Shown: in pieces, positions 22,556 through 31,658 of the stretch
Layout: the number at the start of each line of letters is the position of its first letter
Numbering within the stretch: the first letter of the stretch is position 1
DNA from: Syntrophobacter fumaroxidans MPOB
GTDB lineage: Bacteria > Desulfobacterota > Syntrophobacteria > Syntrophobacterales > Syntrophobacteraceae
Length of the DNA stretch: 64,000 bases
Direction: 5' to 3'
Assembly: GCF_000014965.1 (NCBI RefSeq)
Contig: NC_008554.1
Location: 4,018,001-4,082,000 of the forward strand
Program-made: the position numbers and the translations under genes
Notes under the pieces: generated by a model
What the model saw: the letters and a program-made list of their open reading frames with translations, nothing else
Told to the model about the DNA's origin: nothing
Database searches by the model: none

Positions 22556-24385
22556 CTAGACATCCCCGTTCTGCTCCATCTTGGCCAGATCTTCAAACCG
22601 GATATCGATGCCCAGGATTCCCACGATCTCTTCGGATTCGTTCCGGATGGGGGCCGACACCGTGATGCAGAGCGCCCCGGTGTACCGTGACGTGTAGAAG
22701 TCCGTGACGTGCACCTTTCCGTCCTTCATGGGTTCGATGAACCACGGACGGTCCGAGAGATCTTCTCCCACCTTCGCACTCTCGTACTTGGCCTTGTCCA
22801 CGATATGGGTGATGTTCCTGGTGAGCTTGCGGCCTTCGTGGTCGGTGACATAGATGTACTGGATAAAGGGGTTGAGATCCAGCATGGTCTGCAGTGCCAG
22901 TTCCTGGCGCGCCGGGTCCATGCTCTTGATGACCTCGCTTTCGACCACTTCCTCCACCAGGTGCGCGGCAAGCGCGTAGGCCTTTCGTTTGAGCAGATCG
23001 AATTCGCTGACGAAGAACTCCGGCAGGAACCGCCGGGACCACCGCTCCAGTTCCTCGTTGGAAATGGAGGTGTTGCGACCCTGCTCGTATTCGTGCATCA
23101 CCCTCTTGTGGATCTTGATGATCCCCGGGTGCCGCTTGTCCAGGCGGCGTTCCCCCTCCAGTCGCAACCGCGTGTTCACCCAGTAGGCAATGGACGCGAC
23201 GCCCGACTTGTCCGAAATGATGATGCTGACGGGCCTCCTGAGAAGGATCCGGGTATCGAAGATATTATAGATTTCTTCATGCTTCACCAGTCCGTCCGCA
23301 TGGATACCCGCGCGCGTGGCGTTGAATTCTTCACCCACGTAGGGATAGTTGGGCGGTATGCGATACCCGAGCACGGATTGGAAGTATTCGGCCATGTCCG
23401 TAATGGCTGTGGTGTCGATTCCGTTGGTGGTTCCCATCAGGCCGATGTACTCCATGATCAGGCCTTCGATGGGCGCGTTTCCCGTGCGCTCCCCGAAACC
23501 GAGCAGCGTCCCGTTGGCGCCGCTGCACCCGTACAGCCAGGCGGTGGCGGCATTGACGAGTACTTTGTGAAAGTCGTTGTGGCCGTGCCATTCCAGCAGG
23601 TGTCCGGGGACGCCGGCTTCCTCGATGAAGGCCCGCACGATCTTGGGAACACTGCGCGGAAGCGCCGCTCCGGTGTAAGTGAGCCCGAATCCGAGGGTGT
23701 CGCACAGCCGGATTTTCACGTCGATTCCGCTCTCCTCCCGGAGCCTCATCAGCTCGGTGGCGAGCGGGATGCAGAATCCGTAAACGTCCGCGCGGGTCAC
23801 GTCTTCAAAATGGCATCGCGGAATGATCCCTTTTTCGATGGCGGTCCGGGCGATTCTCAGGTACTTGTCGAACGCGCCTTTGCGGTCGAGGTTGAGCTTC
23901 AGGAAGATATGATAGTCGGAGACCGAGGTGAGGATCCCGGTTTCATCGAGCCCCATATCGGCAACCAGCTGAAGATCCTGTTCGACGGCACGAATCCAGC
24001 CCGTGATCTTGGGGAATGCGTAACCCTTGGAACGGCATAAATCGAGGGCTTCCCGGTCTTTGCCGGTGTACAGGAAAAACTCCGACTGCCGGATCACTCC
24101 ACCGGGGCCGGACAGCCGGTGCAGAAAATCGAAGATGGTCCCGATCTGCTTGACCGTGTAGGGAGGACGGGCCTGCTGACCGTCACGGAAGGTCGTATCG
24201 GTGATGAACACGTCCTCCGCCGGATCGATGGGCAGCATCATGTGGTCGAAGTCGATCCGGGGCACCTCGGTGTACGGGAACACCTCCCTCATGAGATTCG
24301 GTTCGGCGGTATCGATCAGGTTGTGCCGCCAGAACCGCGAATGTTCGTGGTCCAGGACCCGTTTCTTACTGTTCCATCGGGCCAT
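22556..24385 (-). CDS. DRE-TIM metallolyase (Re-citrate/homocitrate synthase-like) fused to a C-terminal Cache domain
   Basis: 609 aa. Residues ~55-380 are an HMGL-like TIM barrel: DTTFRDGQ at 63-70 (metal/catalytic Arg-Asp), CHFEDVTRADVYGF at 191-204, CDTLGFGLTYTG, HGHNDFHK at 267-274 with the two metal-binding His, and GERTGNAPIEGL. This family includes isopropylmalate, homocitrate and Re-type citrate synthases, which condense acetyl-CoA with a 2-oxo acid. The C-terminal part (~465-600; YIYVTDHEGRK, SDRPWFIEPMKDGKVHVTDF, TVSAPIRNESEEIVGILGID) has the look of a Cache/PDC ligand-sensing domain rather than the leucine-binding LeuA regulatory domain. Start ATG 24385 has GGAGGA upstream, 5 bases after aspS. 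Re-citrate synthase is my favoured function because such anaerobes often use it, but homocitrate or another product is possible. Confidence 0.75.
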   Translation of the reverse strand: MARWNSKKRVLDHEHSRFWRHNLIDTAEPNLMREVFPYTEVPRIDFDHMMLPIDPAEDVFITDTTFRDGQQARPPYTVKQIGTIFDFLHRLSGPGGVIRQSEFFLYTGKDREALDLCRSKGYAFPKITGWIRAVEQDLQLVADMGLDETGILTSVSDYHIFLKLNLDRKGAFDKYLRIARTAIEKGIIPRCHFEDVTRADVYGFCIPLATELMRLREESGIDVKIRLCDTLGFGLTYTGAALPRSVPKIVRAFIEEAGVPGHLLEWHGHNDFHKVLVNAATAWLYGCSGANGTLLGFGERTGNAPIEGLIMEYIGLMGTTNGIDTTAITDMAEYFQSVLGYRIPPNYPYVGEEFNATRAGIHADGLVKHEEIYNIFDTRILLRRPVSIIISDKSGVASIAYWVNTRLRLEGERRLDKRHPGIIKIHKRVMHEYEQGRNTSISNEELERWSRRFLPEFFVSEFDLLKRKAYALAAHLVEEVVESEVIKSMDPARQELALQTMLDLNPFIQYIYVTDHEGRKLTRNITHIVDKAKYESAKVGEDLSDRPWFIEPMKDGKVHVTDFYTSRYTGALCITVSAPIRNESEEIVGILGIDIRFEDLAKMEQNGDV

Positions 24386-24390
24386 TGGAA

Positions 24391-26241
24391 TCAACTCCTC
24401 CGTTCGCTTTCAACCCTCACGCACAACTCCAGGAGTTGCCGCAACTCCGGCTCCGACGGCGCCCCGCTCATCAGGCAGGTCGCCTTCTGCGTCTTCGGAA
24501 AAGCGATCACGTCCCGGATCGAAGTGGAACCGCTCAACAGCATGACCAGCCTGTCCACGCCGAATGCGATCCCACCGTGGGGCGGCGCCCCGTACTGAAG
24601 CGCTTCCAGAAGAAAGCCGAATTTCTCCGCGGCCTCCTCGCGACCGATGCCCAGCGCACCGAACACAAGCTCCTGGAGCTCCTGGCGATGGATGCGGATG
24701 CTCCCGCCCCCGATTTCGATACCATTGAGCACCAGGTCGTAGGCCCGGCTCCTCACCTGCTCGGGATGTTCCCGCAGAAGCGGGACGTCTTCCTCGATCG
24801 GCGACGTGAACGGGTGATGGACCGCCGTGTAACGCTTCTCCTCCGCATCCCATTCGAGCAGCGGGAAATGCGACACCCAAACAAAATTATAGCTCCCGGG
24901 GTCAATGAGTTCGAGCTGATTTCCGAGCCGAACCCGCAGATTTCCCAATGCGTCGTTGACCACCTTGCCCTGGTCGGCAAGGAACATGACGATGTCGCCG
25001 TTCTCGATTTCCAGCCTTTCCGCCAGGCGTTCGCGTACGCTCTCCTGGAGAAACTTGGCGATCGGGGATTGCCATCCCTCCGGCTGAATCCTGATCCAGG
25101 CCATGCCCTGGGCACCGAATATTTTCACGTATTCGGTCAGATCGTCCAGATCCTTTCGAGACAGACCTCCCCCTCCGGGCACCCGGAGCGCCTTCACGAT
25201 CCCGTTTCGCTCGACCGCCTGCCGGAACACGCGCAGCTCGGAATCCGCCACGATGTCGGTGACGTCCGTCAACAACAAGCCGAAGCGCGTGTCCGGTCGA
25301 TCGGTTCCATACAATCGCATGGCCTCCGCATAGGACATGCGCGGAAACGGCGGCGCCATCTCCACCCCCAGCAGCTCTTTCATCAGGAGCCGTATCCAGC
25401 TTTCGATGAGTTCGTAGATATGTTCTTCATTCACGAAGGACATTTCAAGGTCGAGCTGGGTGAATTCCGGTTGACGATCCGCTCTCAGGTCCTCATCCCG
25501 AAAACACTTCACGATCTGGTAGTAACGCTCGAAACCCGCCACCATGAGGATCTGCTTGAAAAGCTGAGGCGACTGGGGCAAGGCGTAGAACTTGCCCGGA
25601 TTGACGCGACTCGGCACGAGGTAATCTCTTGCCCCTTCAGGCGTGCTCTTCGTCAGGACCGGGGTTTCCACTTCCAGGAAGCCCGCCCCGTTGAAGTATT
25701 CCCGGGTGAGTTGGACGGCCCGGTGCCGCAAAAGGAGGTTGTGGAACATCCTTGGACGGCGCAGATCGATATAACGGTACCGCAGGCGGATATTTTCGCT
25801 GGCTTCGACGTCGTCCTCGACATGAAAAGGAGGGGTCTTGGACGAATTGAGGATCTTCAGTTCCCTGGTGATCACCTCGATTTCTCCCGTAACCAGCCTG
25901 GGATTGGTCATTCCTTCCGGACGCGGCCTCACCGTGCCGGTGACGGCGATGACGTATTCGCTGCGCAGGGAATGCGCGTGTTCGTGGGCCACGGCGTCGA
26001 ACTGAGGGTCGAAGACCACCTGCGTGAGTCCCTCCCGGTCTCGCAGGTCCACGAAAATCAACCCGCCGTGGTCGCGCCTGCGTTGCACCCATCCCATCAG
26101 GACCACGGTTTCACCCACGTGCCCGCGTCCCAGGCTGTTGCACGAATGAGTCTTGCGCCAGTCTCCCAGATCGTCCAGGTCGATCGCGGTTTCCGGCGGG
26201 CTGTCCGGTTGCATGTCCGTTTGCGGTTCCATCGCGCTCAC
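24391..26241 (-). CDS. aspS: Aspartate--tRNA ligase
   Basis: Class II synthetase charging tRNA-Asp. 616 aa. Seen: N-terminal OB-fold ([23 protein letters not shown]), motif 2 region ([25 protein letters not shown]), a bacterial GAD insertion between, and motif 3 ([17 protein letters not shown]) with [21 protein letters not shown]. The frame is open to 26616, but GTG at 26241 has GGGAGG seven bases upstream, and ATG 26232 follows three codons later. Whether it discriminates Asp from Asn tRNA cannot be read reliably. Second gene of the run starting with hisS, 184 bases downstream of it. Confidence 0.96.
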   Translation of the reverse strand: MSAMEPQTDMQPDSPPETAIDLDDLGDWRKTHSCNSLGRGHVGETVVLMGWVQRRRDHGGLIFVDLRDREGLTQVVFDPQFDAVAHEHAHSLRSEYVIAVTGTVRPRPEGMTNPRLVTGEIEVITRELKILNSSKTPPFHVEDDVEASENIRLRYRYIDLRRPRMFHNLLLRHRAVQLTREYFNGAGFLEVETPVLTKSTPEGARDYLVPSRVNPGKFYALPQSPQLFKQILMVAGFERYYQIVKCFRDEDLRADRQPEFTQLDLEMSFVNEEHIYELIESWIRLLMKELLGVEMAPPFPRMSYAEAMRLYGTDRPDTRFGLLLTDVTDIVADSELRVFRQAVERNGIVKALRVPGGGGLSRKDLDDLTEYVKIFGAQGMAWIRIQPEGWQSPIAKFLQESVRERLAERLEIENGDIVMFLADQGKVVNDALGNLRVRLGNQLELIDPGSYNFVWVSHFPLLEWDAEEKRYTAVHHPFTSPIEEDVPLLREHPEQVRSRAYDLVLNGIEIGGGSIRIHRQELQELVFGALGIGREEAAEKFGFLLEALQYGAPPHGGIAFGVDRLVMLLSGSTSIRDVIAFPKTQKATCLMSGAPSEPELRQLLELCVRVESERRS

Positions 26242-26425
26242 TCGACTTCCTCCCGTGGATACAAACGCCGTCGGAAAAGGACCTATAGCGGATCCGAGCG
26301 GCGAACGATGAATGCTTGTCGTTGCGGTCCGTTCAGCCTTCTCATCGAAGCGGTCCGGACCGTTGCCCGCCGTCCTTCTCCGGTCTGCAAGCAATGAATA
26401 CCGGTCCGGGAAGGGCGGAACGGCA

Positions 26426-27691
26426 TCAGGCGTCTCGACACATCCGGTGGACGGTTTCCGACGCCGACGCCAGGGGCAGATTGACCTGGGACTTCTCCCG
26501 CAGGTCCCGGAGCTGGATTTCGCCCCGGGCGATTTCCTCTTCTCCCAGGATGAGTACGTAACGCGCTCCCGACCGGTCGGCGCGGCGCATCTGGCTCTTG
26601 AGGCTCCTGGCTTCATAGTCCGTTTCGGTCGAAACGCCGAGGGCTCGAAACTGCTGGGCCAGCAGAAAGCCCTTCAGTCTTGCCGCTTCCCCCAGGGTTG
26701 CGATGAACAGCCGCGGGCTTCGCTTCGATTCCTCCCCTTCCTGCTGGAGCAGCAGGATGAGGCGTTCCATCCCGATGGCGAACCCGATGCCGGGCAAGTC
26801 CGGCCCTCCCAGATCCCGTACCAGCCCGTTGTAGCGTCCGCCGCCCCCCACGGCATTTTGAGCTCCCAGGCGGTCCGTTATGACTTCGAAGGTGGTTCGC
26901 GTGTAATAGTCCAATCCCCGCACCATTCTCGGGTCGATGACGAAATCCGTTTGGAGCTGCTGGAGGTAGTCCCTTACTCGGGCGAAGTGTTCTCCGCAGT
27001 CGCCGCAGATGTAGTCCGGCAGCAAAGGAGCGTCCTCGAGCACAGCCTGGCAACGTTCCACCTTGCAGTCGAACACCCGCAGGGGATTGGTCTCGCGCCG
27101 CCGCAGGCAATCCGGGCACAGGCGCTCGACGTGGCCTCCGAGATATTCCTTCAAAACCGAACGATATTCCTGCCGGCATTCATGGCAGCCTAGGGAGTTG
27201 ATGTGCAGAACGACTCCGCTCAGGCCGACGCGTTCGAAGAAAAGCCGGAGCATGTACATGACTTCGGCGTCGAGCATGGGATCGTCGATGCCGAACGCTT
27301 CCGCGTCGATCTGGTGAAACTGTCGATAGCGCCCTTTCTGGGGGCGTTCATGGCGGAACATCGGTCCCATCAGGTAGAACTTCTGAGTGAAGGGATCCGC
27401 CTGCAGATTATGCTGGATGTATGCTCTCACCACCGATGCGGTGGCCTCCGGACGCAGACCCAGCATGTCCCCCTTGCGGTCGGGGAAGGCGTACATTTCC
27501 TTTTCCACAATGTCGGTGCTCTCGCCGATTCCCCTGGCGAAGAGCTCGAGCTTCTCGAGGACGGGAGTTCGAATCTCACGGTAGCCGAAATCCTCCAGGA
27601 CTTCGCGGGCGGCTTTCTCCACTTTCTGCCACCATTCGATCTGCCCCGGCAGAATATCGTTCATGCCTCTGATGGCCTGGATGCTTTCCAT
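26426..27691 (-). CDS. hisS: Histidine--tRNA ligase
   Basis: Class II synthetase for tRNA-His, 421 aa, full length. Seen: [18 protein letters not shown] at the N terminus, [35 protein letters not shown] (motif region), [18 protein letters not shown] (motif 2), [12 protein letters not shown] (His-binding), GGGRYNGLV and [11 protein letters not shown] (motif 3), then the anticodon-binding domain. The frame is open far upstream, but the ATG at 27691 fits the family start and has GGAG upstream. A strong sigma-70-like promoter lies 50-80 bases upstream. Confidence 0.97.
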   Translation of the reverse strand: MESIQAIRGMNDILPGQIEWWQKVEKAAREVLEDFGYREIRTPVLEKLELFARGIGESTDIVEKEMYAFPDRKGDMLGLRPEATASVVRAYIQHNLQADPFTQKFYLMGPMFRHERPQKGRYRQFHQIDAEAFGIDDPMLDAEVMYMLRLFFERVGLSGVVLHINSLGCHECRQEYRSVLKEYLGGHVERLCPDCLRRRETNPLRVFDCKVERCQAVLEDAPLLPDYICGDCGEHFARVRDYLQQLQTDFVIDPRMVRGLDYYTRTTFEVITDRLGAQNAVGGGGRYNGLVRDLGGPDLPGIGFAIGMERLILLLQQEGEESKRSPRLFIATLGEAARLKGFLLAQQFRALGVSTETDYEARSLKSQMRRADRSGARYVLILGEEEIARGEIQLRDLREKSQVNLPLASASETVHRMCRDA

Positions 27692-27740
27692 TCCTGTTCC
27701 ACTCCGGAGTGTGCGCATACGATCGAAACATAAACGAATT

Positions 27741-27769
27741 TTTGTAAAGAACGGGCAGGCAAAAGTCAA
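27741..27769 (-). promoter_or_regulatory. Sigma-70-type promoter for hisS and following genes
   Basis: On the minus strand TTGACT (27769-27764), 17-base spacer, TACAAA (27746-27741). Spacing is ideal and the -35 box misses one base of consensus. The leader to hisS would be about 45 bases. The same two boxes with the same spacing occur before the FecR-like gene at 46299-46327. Confidence 0.65.
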
Positions 27770-28086
27770 GGGAAACATCTTTGGGACGCGTCGCAAAGGG
27801 GTATTGCCCGGGGGAGGCAGGAAGAGAGGAGGCACCGGCCTGCTGAAAGGTTCGAGGCTCCCGTGGTCGTATCCGCGAACCTTCATGAACCTGGAACCCG
27901 CAACCACGCGCGCCGGGGGGGCATCCTGACCGCGCGGAACGCCGGAATTTCCCGTCGGCCATGTGTCGGCGACGGGTGCGCTCGGATGGTGACCGGCAGC
28001 GCGGCGGATCTTCGCGTTTCTTTTCCGGCCCCGTGCGCGCATCAATGAATTCGATTGATTCGACAAATGCCATTGAGACTTTCGAT

Positions 28087-28114
28087 TTGAAAAATGGGCA
28101 TCATGCACTATAAC
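28087..28114 (+). promoter_or_regulatory. Sigma-70-type promoter candidate for the three-gene lipid-like cluster
   Basis: TTGAAA at 28087-28092, 16-base spacer, TATAAC at 28109-28114, in an AT-rich patch. Leader to the ATG at 28256 is about 135 bases. Confidence 0.55.
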
Positions 28115-28255
28115 CAAATCACGAGCGGTGCCGCCGGTTGCCGGGCGTTGGGTTTTCCCGGGTTTTGACACCGGGTTGCGGATGCGCTCGCCGGGCGAAC
28201 GCACAAACAACCGCCGCAATTCGACGGCAATCAGGGAGATGAATTCCGTACGGGC

Positions 28256-29062
28256 ATGGATGCAAGGACGACCATCAAATTGGCTGTGTGCAACTTCCAG
28301 GACGATCCCCTGGAAACACGGAGACTGGCGCTCGAAAACGGTTTTTCCGGGGTTGACTGGACTTTCAAGTTGGACGAGCTGCCCGAAGATCCGGCCGGGG
28401 AGTCCGAAATCATCGGAAAGATAGCGGCGCTGCATCCCCTGGAGGTTCGCTATCACTGCGCGTTCAAAGAAGTGGACCTGGGCGACGAGGACGCGACCAA
28501 AGCAAGGGCCGCCATGGCGTTATTTCGCCGGATTTGTCGCCTGGTGCACCGGCTGGAGGGGCGGTTCGTGACCATCCATCTGGGTTTGGGGCGCGAGGCC
28601 ATGAACGGACTTTCGTGGGATCGCACGACAAAGGCCCTCTCCGAACTGGTAAGCTTCGCCCGGGGGTTGGGGATTCGCATTTGCCTCGAGAACCTGGCTT
28701 CCGGGTGGTCCAGCCGGCCCGAGCTCTTCGAGAAGCTCATCCGCAGGTCCGGAGCGGGGGTAACCCTCGACATCGGGCATGCCGCGGTGAGTCATTCGGT
28801 CGAGACGCAGCATTACGCCGTCGAAGACTTCGTGTTGCCTCACCAGGAGAAGGTCTTCAATGCCCACATTTACCACGAGGAAAGGGACGACGTACATTTG
28901 CCGCCAAACCGGCTGGAGGACGTGGAAGAACGGTTGAACCTCCTCCGCTCCCTGTCGTGCGACTGGTGGGTGCTGGAGCTGCGCGAACCTGCCGCCCTTT
29001 TCCAGACCTTGTCGATCGTCAACGAGTACTTTCAATCGAACGGCCGGCTCACCGGTTCATGA
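28256..29062 (+). CDS. Sugar phosphate isomerase/epimerase-like TIM-barrel protein
   Basis: 268 aa, xylose-isomerase-like (AP endonuclease 2) superfamily. Seen: ENGFSGVDWTFKLDEL, VRYHCAF, GRFVTIHLGLG, GIRICLENLASGWSSRPELFEKLI (metal-binding Glu in CLEN), VTLDIGHAAVSHS (Asp and His of the metal site), FNAHIYHEERDDVHLPP (His ligands). These are the usual ligands of the fold; the substrate is open. The ATG at 28256 has only a distant GGAG. It is the first of three plus-strand genes with a CDP-alcohol phosphatidyltransferase and a nucleotidyltransferase, so it could form the polyol or sugar phosphate they use. Confidence 0.8.
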   Translation: MDARTTIKLAVCNFQDDPLETRRLALENGFSGVDWTFKLDELPEDPAGESEIIGKIAALHPLEVRYHCAFKEVDLGDEDATKARAAMALFRRICRLVHRLEGRFVTIHLGLGREAMNGLSWDRTTKALSELVSFARGLGIRICLENLASGWSSRPELFEKLIRRSGAGVTLDIGHAAVSHSVETQHYAVEDFVLPHQEKVFNAHIYHEERDDVHLPPNRLEDVEERLNLLRSLSCDWWVLELREPAALFQTLSIVNEYFQSNGRLTGS

Positions 29063-29201
29063 ATCATGGAGTGGTCCAGTCGGGCCTGAGCCGGGGACCG
29101 GCGCGGTCTTCCCCGGGGCGGCATCGACGAGGGGGGGGATCGGACCGAAGGCGTAACGGGGATCGATTCGGCAACCCGGAGGTCCCGGGGACACGAGGTA
29201 T

Positions 29202-29945
29202 ATGAACGACACAGGACAACCCATTGATATCCCCGATCGTTTTCCGAACGACTGGAAAACGAAGCCCACGGATCGGTTCATCCTGAAGTGGATCAAGTGC
29301 AATCTCTCGGCTCGAATCACCCCCCGCCTGCTGGGCTTGCGGGGATTGCGGCCCTGGATGATCACTCTTGCCGCGAGCGGTCTGGGGACGATGGCGGGCG
29401 CCGTCTTTGCGTTCGGACCCGCGTGGGCGGCGAGCGCGATGGCCGCGTGCGCACAGGTGCTCGACGGGGTTGACGGCCAGTTCGCGCGGTTGACCAACGC
29501 CCAGAGCAAAGCGGGGGCTTTCTGGGATTCAGTGCTGGACCGGTATGCGGACGGGGCGCTGGTGATCGGCCTCACCGTGTGGATCGGGCGAAATGTTGAG
29601 GCCGTTCCCTATTGGTTGTTGGGGCTGCTGGGATTTCTTGCCGTTGTCGGAAGCGGGCTCATCAGTTATTCGACCGCTCGGGCCGAATGCCTGGCGGTGG
29701 AGCTGGGGAGACCGACCCTGGCGAGCAAAGGCACCCGGACCTTTGTCGTGGTCGTATGTGGTTTTCTGACGGTCTTTTCGTGTTATGCCGCGGTGATCGC
29801 TCTGCTCTACCTGGCGATTCACACGAACCTGGTGATCGTCGGCCGACTGAAACGCGCTCACGGATCGGCCGGCGACGGGGCTTCGCAATCCACCCGGGAC
29901 CCCGGGGCCCGTCGCGGGGGCTTTCCATCTCGATCCGGAGTTTGA
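29202..29945 (+). CDS. CDP-alcohol phosphatidyltransferase family membrane enzyme
   Basis: 247 aa integral membrane protein. The family signature is complete: DGxxAR-x8-G-x3-D-x3-D is read as DGQFAR...G...D...D within DGVDGQFARL and KAGAFWDSVLDRYAD. About six hydrophobic segments follow (LVIGLTVWIG, WLLGLLGFLAVVGSGLI, VVVVCGFLTVFSCYAAVIALLYLAI). It transfers a phosphoalcohol between a CDP-linked donor and an acceptor alcohol at the inner membrane. The N terminus (residues 1-45) is soluble and the C-terminal ~30 residues are low complexity. 139 bases after the isomerase-like gene, 80 before the nucleotidyltransferase. Neither PgsA nor PssA is a clear match; the acceptor is unknown. Confidence 0.85.
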   Translation: MNDTGQPIDIPDRFPNDWKTKPTDRFILKWIKCNLSARITPRLLGLRGLRPWMITLAASGLGTMAGAVFAFGPAWAASAMAACAQVLDGVDGQFARLTNAQSKAGAFWDSVLDRYADGALVIGLTVWIGRNVEAVPYWLLGLLGFLAVVGSGLISYSTARAECLAVELGRPTLASKGTRTFVVVVCGFLTVFSCYAAVIALLYLAIHTNLVIVGRLKRAHGSAGDGASQSTRDPGARRGGFPSRSGV

Positions 29946-30025
29946 CAAACCGCTTGTCGCGGCAATCGGTGGGAAAAAGAACGGTGATCGGGGACAGGGT
30001 TCAAGAAGTGAACCGGAGACGTGCC

Positions 30026-30586
30026 ATGACGGAAAAAGGCGTGATCCACGGGCGCTTCCAGGTGCTCCACAATGACCATATGAAATACCTTCTGGCGGGC
30101 AAGTCGAGGTGCCTTCACCTGGTCATCGGCATCACCAATCCCGATCCCGCCTCGACCAGGGACGACCCGGCCGATCCGAAGCGAAGCCTCCCCACTGCGA
30201 ATCCGCTCACGTACTTCGAGCGCTACGTCCTGGTGCGATCTGCGATGAACGAGGCAGGCGTGAGCGACCGCAGCTTCTCGGTCGTTCCGTTTCCCATCAA
30301 TTTCCCCGAGCTCTACAGGTATTATGTGCCCCTCGACGCCGTGTTCTATCTCACGATGTATGACAACTGGGGACAAAAAAAGCTGGAGCTGTTCCGCTCC
30401 CTGGAGTTGAAGACCGAGGTCCTTTGGACCAGGCCGCTGGATGAAAAAGGACTGAGCGCCGGGGAGATCCGCGAGCGCATGATCCACGACGATCCCTGGG
30501 AACACCTGGTCCCGTTTTCGGTCGCCCTTCACCTGAAACGGTGGGGTATTCCCTCGAGGTTGCGAAGCCTTGCGAGTCGTTCCTGA
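30026..30586 (+). CDS. NadM-like / cytidylyltransferase-type nucleotidyltransferase
   Basis: 186 aa, HIGH-superfamily nucleotidyltransferase. VIHGRFQVLHNDHMKYL (residues 6-22) holds the HxxH nucleotide-binding motif, LVIGITNPD the next strand, NPLTYFERYVLVRSAM the helix typical of archaeal-type NMN adenylyltransferases, and LSAGEIRERMIHDDPWEHLVP the C-terminal phosphate-binding S-x-x-E-I-R motif. Family choice is NMN adenylyltransferase (NadM) or a CTP-dependent head-group activator. Its place next to a CDP-alcohol phosphatidyltransferase favours cytidylylation of a phosphoalcohol, but this is inference. ATG 30026 has GGAG seven bases upstream. Confidence 0.78.
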   Translation: MTEKGVIHGRFQVLHNDHMKYLLAGKSRCLHLVIGITNPDPASTRDDPADPKRSLPTANPLTYFERYVLVRSAMNEAGVSDRSFSVVPFPINFPELYRYYVPLDAVFYLTMYDNWGQKKLELFRSLELKTEVLWTRPLDEKGLSAGEIRERMIHDDPWEHLVPFSVALHLKRWGIPSRLRSLASRS

Positions 30587-30752
30587 TACCGAATACCCGC
30601 AGCAACGAGAGGATCGCCATCCATCGCGCTCCGCGACCGATGGCCGCGTTGACGGCTCTCTTTTGCCGGTGGGCGGTTCGCGCGCCTCCCGGACTTGCGC
30701 GGGGCCGCGCGAATGAAACGGGCGGGAACAACGAGAGGAGGACGGTTTGACG

Positions 30753-31292
30753 ATGAAGAGTGGGAAAGCGCTTGGCGTATGGATGTTGGGCCTTGCCTTG
30801 TTACTGTGCCTGTCTTCCGGCGTGTTCGCGCTCGGCGGGCGAACCGATGAAGCGGAAGTGCAGAAGCTTGCAGCGAAATTTCACAACGAAGCCGCCGGAG
30901 GGGGATACAGAATCGTCAGCACCGGCGAATTCAAGGCCTGGCTGGATCAACTCGATCCCCGATGGGCGTCGGATATGAGGACCCTGTTGATCGTCGATAC
31001 CATGCCGCTTGACGACGGCTTCAGGAAGCACCACATTCCGGGCGCGGTGCCGTTTGAGTTTCCGAACGACGAAGTAAACCGGTTGGACGACAAAACGAAG
31101 GCGAAGTTCGAAGAACTCCTTGGGCCGGACAAGAACCGGAAGGTGGTTTTCTACGGACGGGACACGCAGTGCGGCCGCAGTCACAACGGGGCGATGTGGG
31201 CGGCCAGGCTCGGTTACACCAGGGTGTATCGTTATCCCGACGGGATCAAGGGATGGCTGGAAGCCGGGTACATGGTCGACAGAACGGACTGA
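30753..31292 (+). CDS. Periplasmic rhodanese-like protein
   Basis: 179 aa with an N-terminal signal peptide (LGVWMLGLALLLCLSSGVFALG). The rest is one rhodanese domain: LLIVDTMPLDDGFRKHHIPGAVPFEF (substrate-side D...HIPGA), VVFYGRDTQCGRSHNGAMWAARLGYTRVYRYPDGIKGWLEAGY. Cys140 is in the active-site position, but the loop reads CGRSHNGA, unlike the common CxxGxR, so the substrate may not be thiosulfate. Start at ATG 30753 (TTG at 30747 is closer to the GGAGG site). Probably handles sulfane sulfur or a redox function in the periplasm; no partner gene is adjacent. Confidence 0.8.
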   Translation: MKSGKALGVWMLGLALLLCLSSGVFALGGRTDEAEVQKLAAKFHNEAAGGGYRIVSTGEFKAWLDQLDPRWASDMRTLLIVDTMPLDDGFRKHHIPGAVPFEFPNDEVNRLDDKTKAKFEELLGPDKNRKVVFYGRDTQCGRSHNGAMWAARLGYTRVYRYPDGIKGWLEAGYMVDRTD

Positions 31293-31360
31293 CGATCGAA
31301 CGACCCCCCGCGATTCGACATCCGGCGCGAATGGTCCACCGGCATCATTTCAACGACAAG

Positions 31361-31424
31361 CGTCCTGCTTTCGCAACACCGCGCGGTCTTCCCGGGACCG
31401 GGTGTCGAGAAGGCAGGACGTTTT
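31361..31424. terminator. Bidirectional terminator-like hairpin
   Basis: CGTCCTGC (31361-31368) pairs with GCAGGACG (31413-31420), and inside it ACACC (31376-31380) pairs with GGTGT (31401-31405) around a further CGGTC/ACCG stem. TTTT follows at 31421. It lies between the convergent rhodanese and DUF6485-type genes. Confidence 0.6.
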
Positions 31425-31443
31425 GTCCTTGCACGCAAGAGCC

Positions 31444-31647
31444 CTAGACTTTCTTCCCGCTGACCAGGCGAGCGAAGTGTTCGAAGGAACGGTCGTAGGT
31501 TCGCTCCGCGTCTTGAGGGAAGCAGCACCCAGGCAGTTGTCGGCTCTTCAGGTGATAGTGAAGACACTCGCAGCAGATGCCCTGCCTCGAACAACCGCTG
31601 TAAGTGCAATTGCACCTCTCCAGGTTTCGATCCTGCTTGCAGTCCAT
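31444..31647 (-). CDS. Small Cys-rich DUF6485-type protein
   Basis: 67 aa. Nine cysteines in 41 residues: MDCKQDRNLERCNCTYSGCS, RQGICCECLHYHL, then LPGCCFP. This arrangement, and the ending AERTYDRSFEHFARL, matches the DUF6485 family as I remember it, found in anaerobes and presumed to bind zinc or an Fe-S cluster. The ATG at 31647 lies 11 bases after the mini membrane protein gene, so they form a two-gene unit. No function is known; the Cys density suggests metal binding. Confidence 0.8.
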   Translation of the reverse strand: MDCKQDRNLERCNCTYSGCSRQGICCECLHYHLKSRQLPGCCFPQDAERTYDRSFEHFARLVSGKKV

Positions 31648-31658
31648 GGCTTCACTTC

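Larger units (their letters stand above)
27692..28255. other. Divergent intergenic region hisS / isomerase-like gene
   Basis: 564 bases. It holds the minus-strand hisS promoter (27741-27769) and a plus-strand promoter candidate (28087-28114). The middle (27800-28080) has no ORF with family features or a ribosome site, and I see no RNA gene there. Confidence 0.6.

Noticed and set aside
24385-26397. Long open frame antisense to aspS (670 codons)
   Set aside because: Codon pattern mirrors aspS on the other strand; no family features, no ribosome site. GC-rich DNA gives many such frames; the same applies to 22709-24040, 2450-3571 and 5469-6773.
27560-27585. TTCGAATCTC resembling the T-loop of a tRNA
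   Set aside because: It lies within the hisS coding sequence (IRTPVLEKL region) and has no acceptor or anticodon stem around it.
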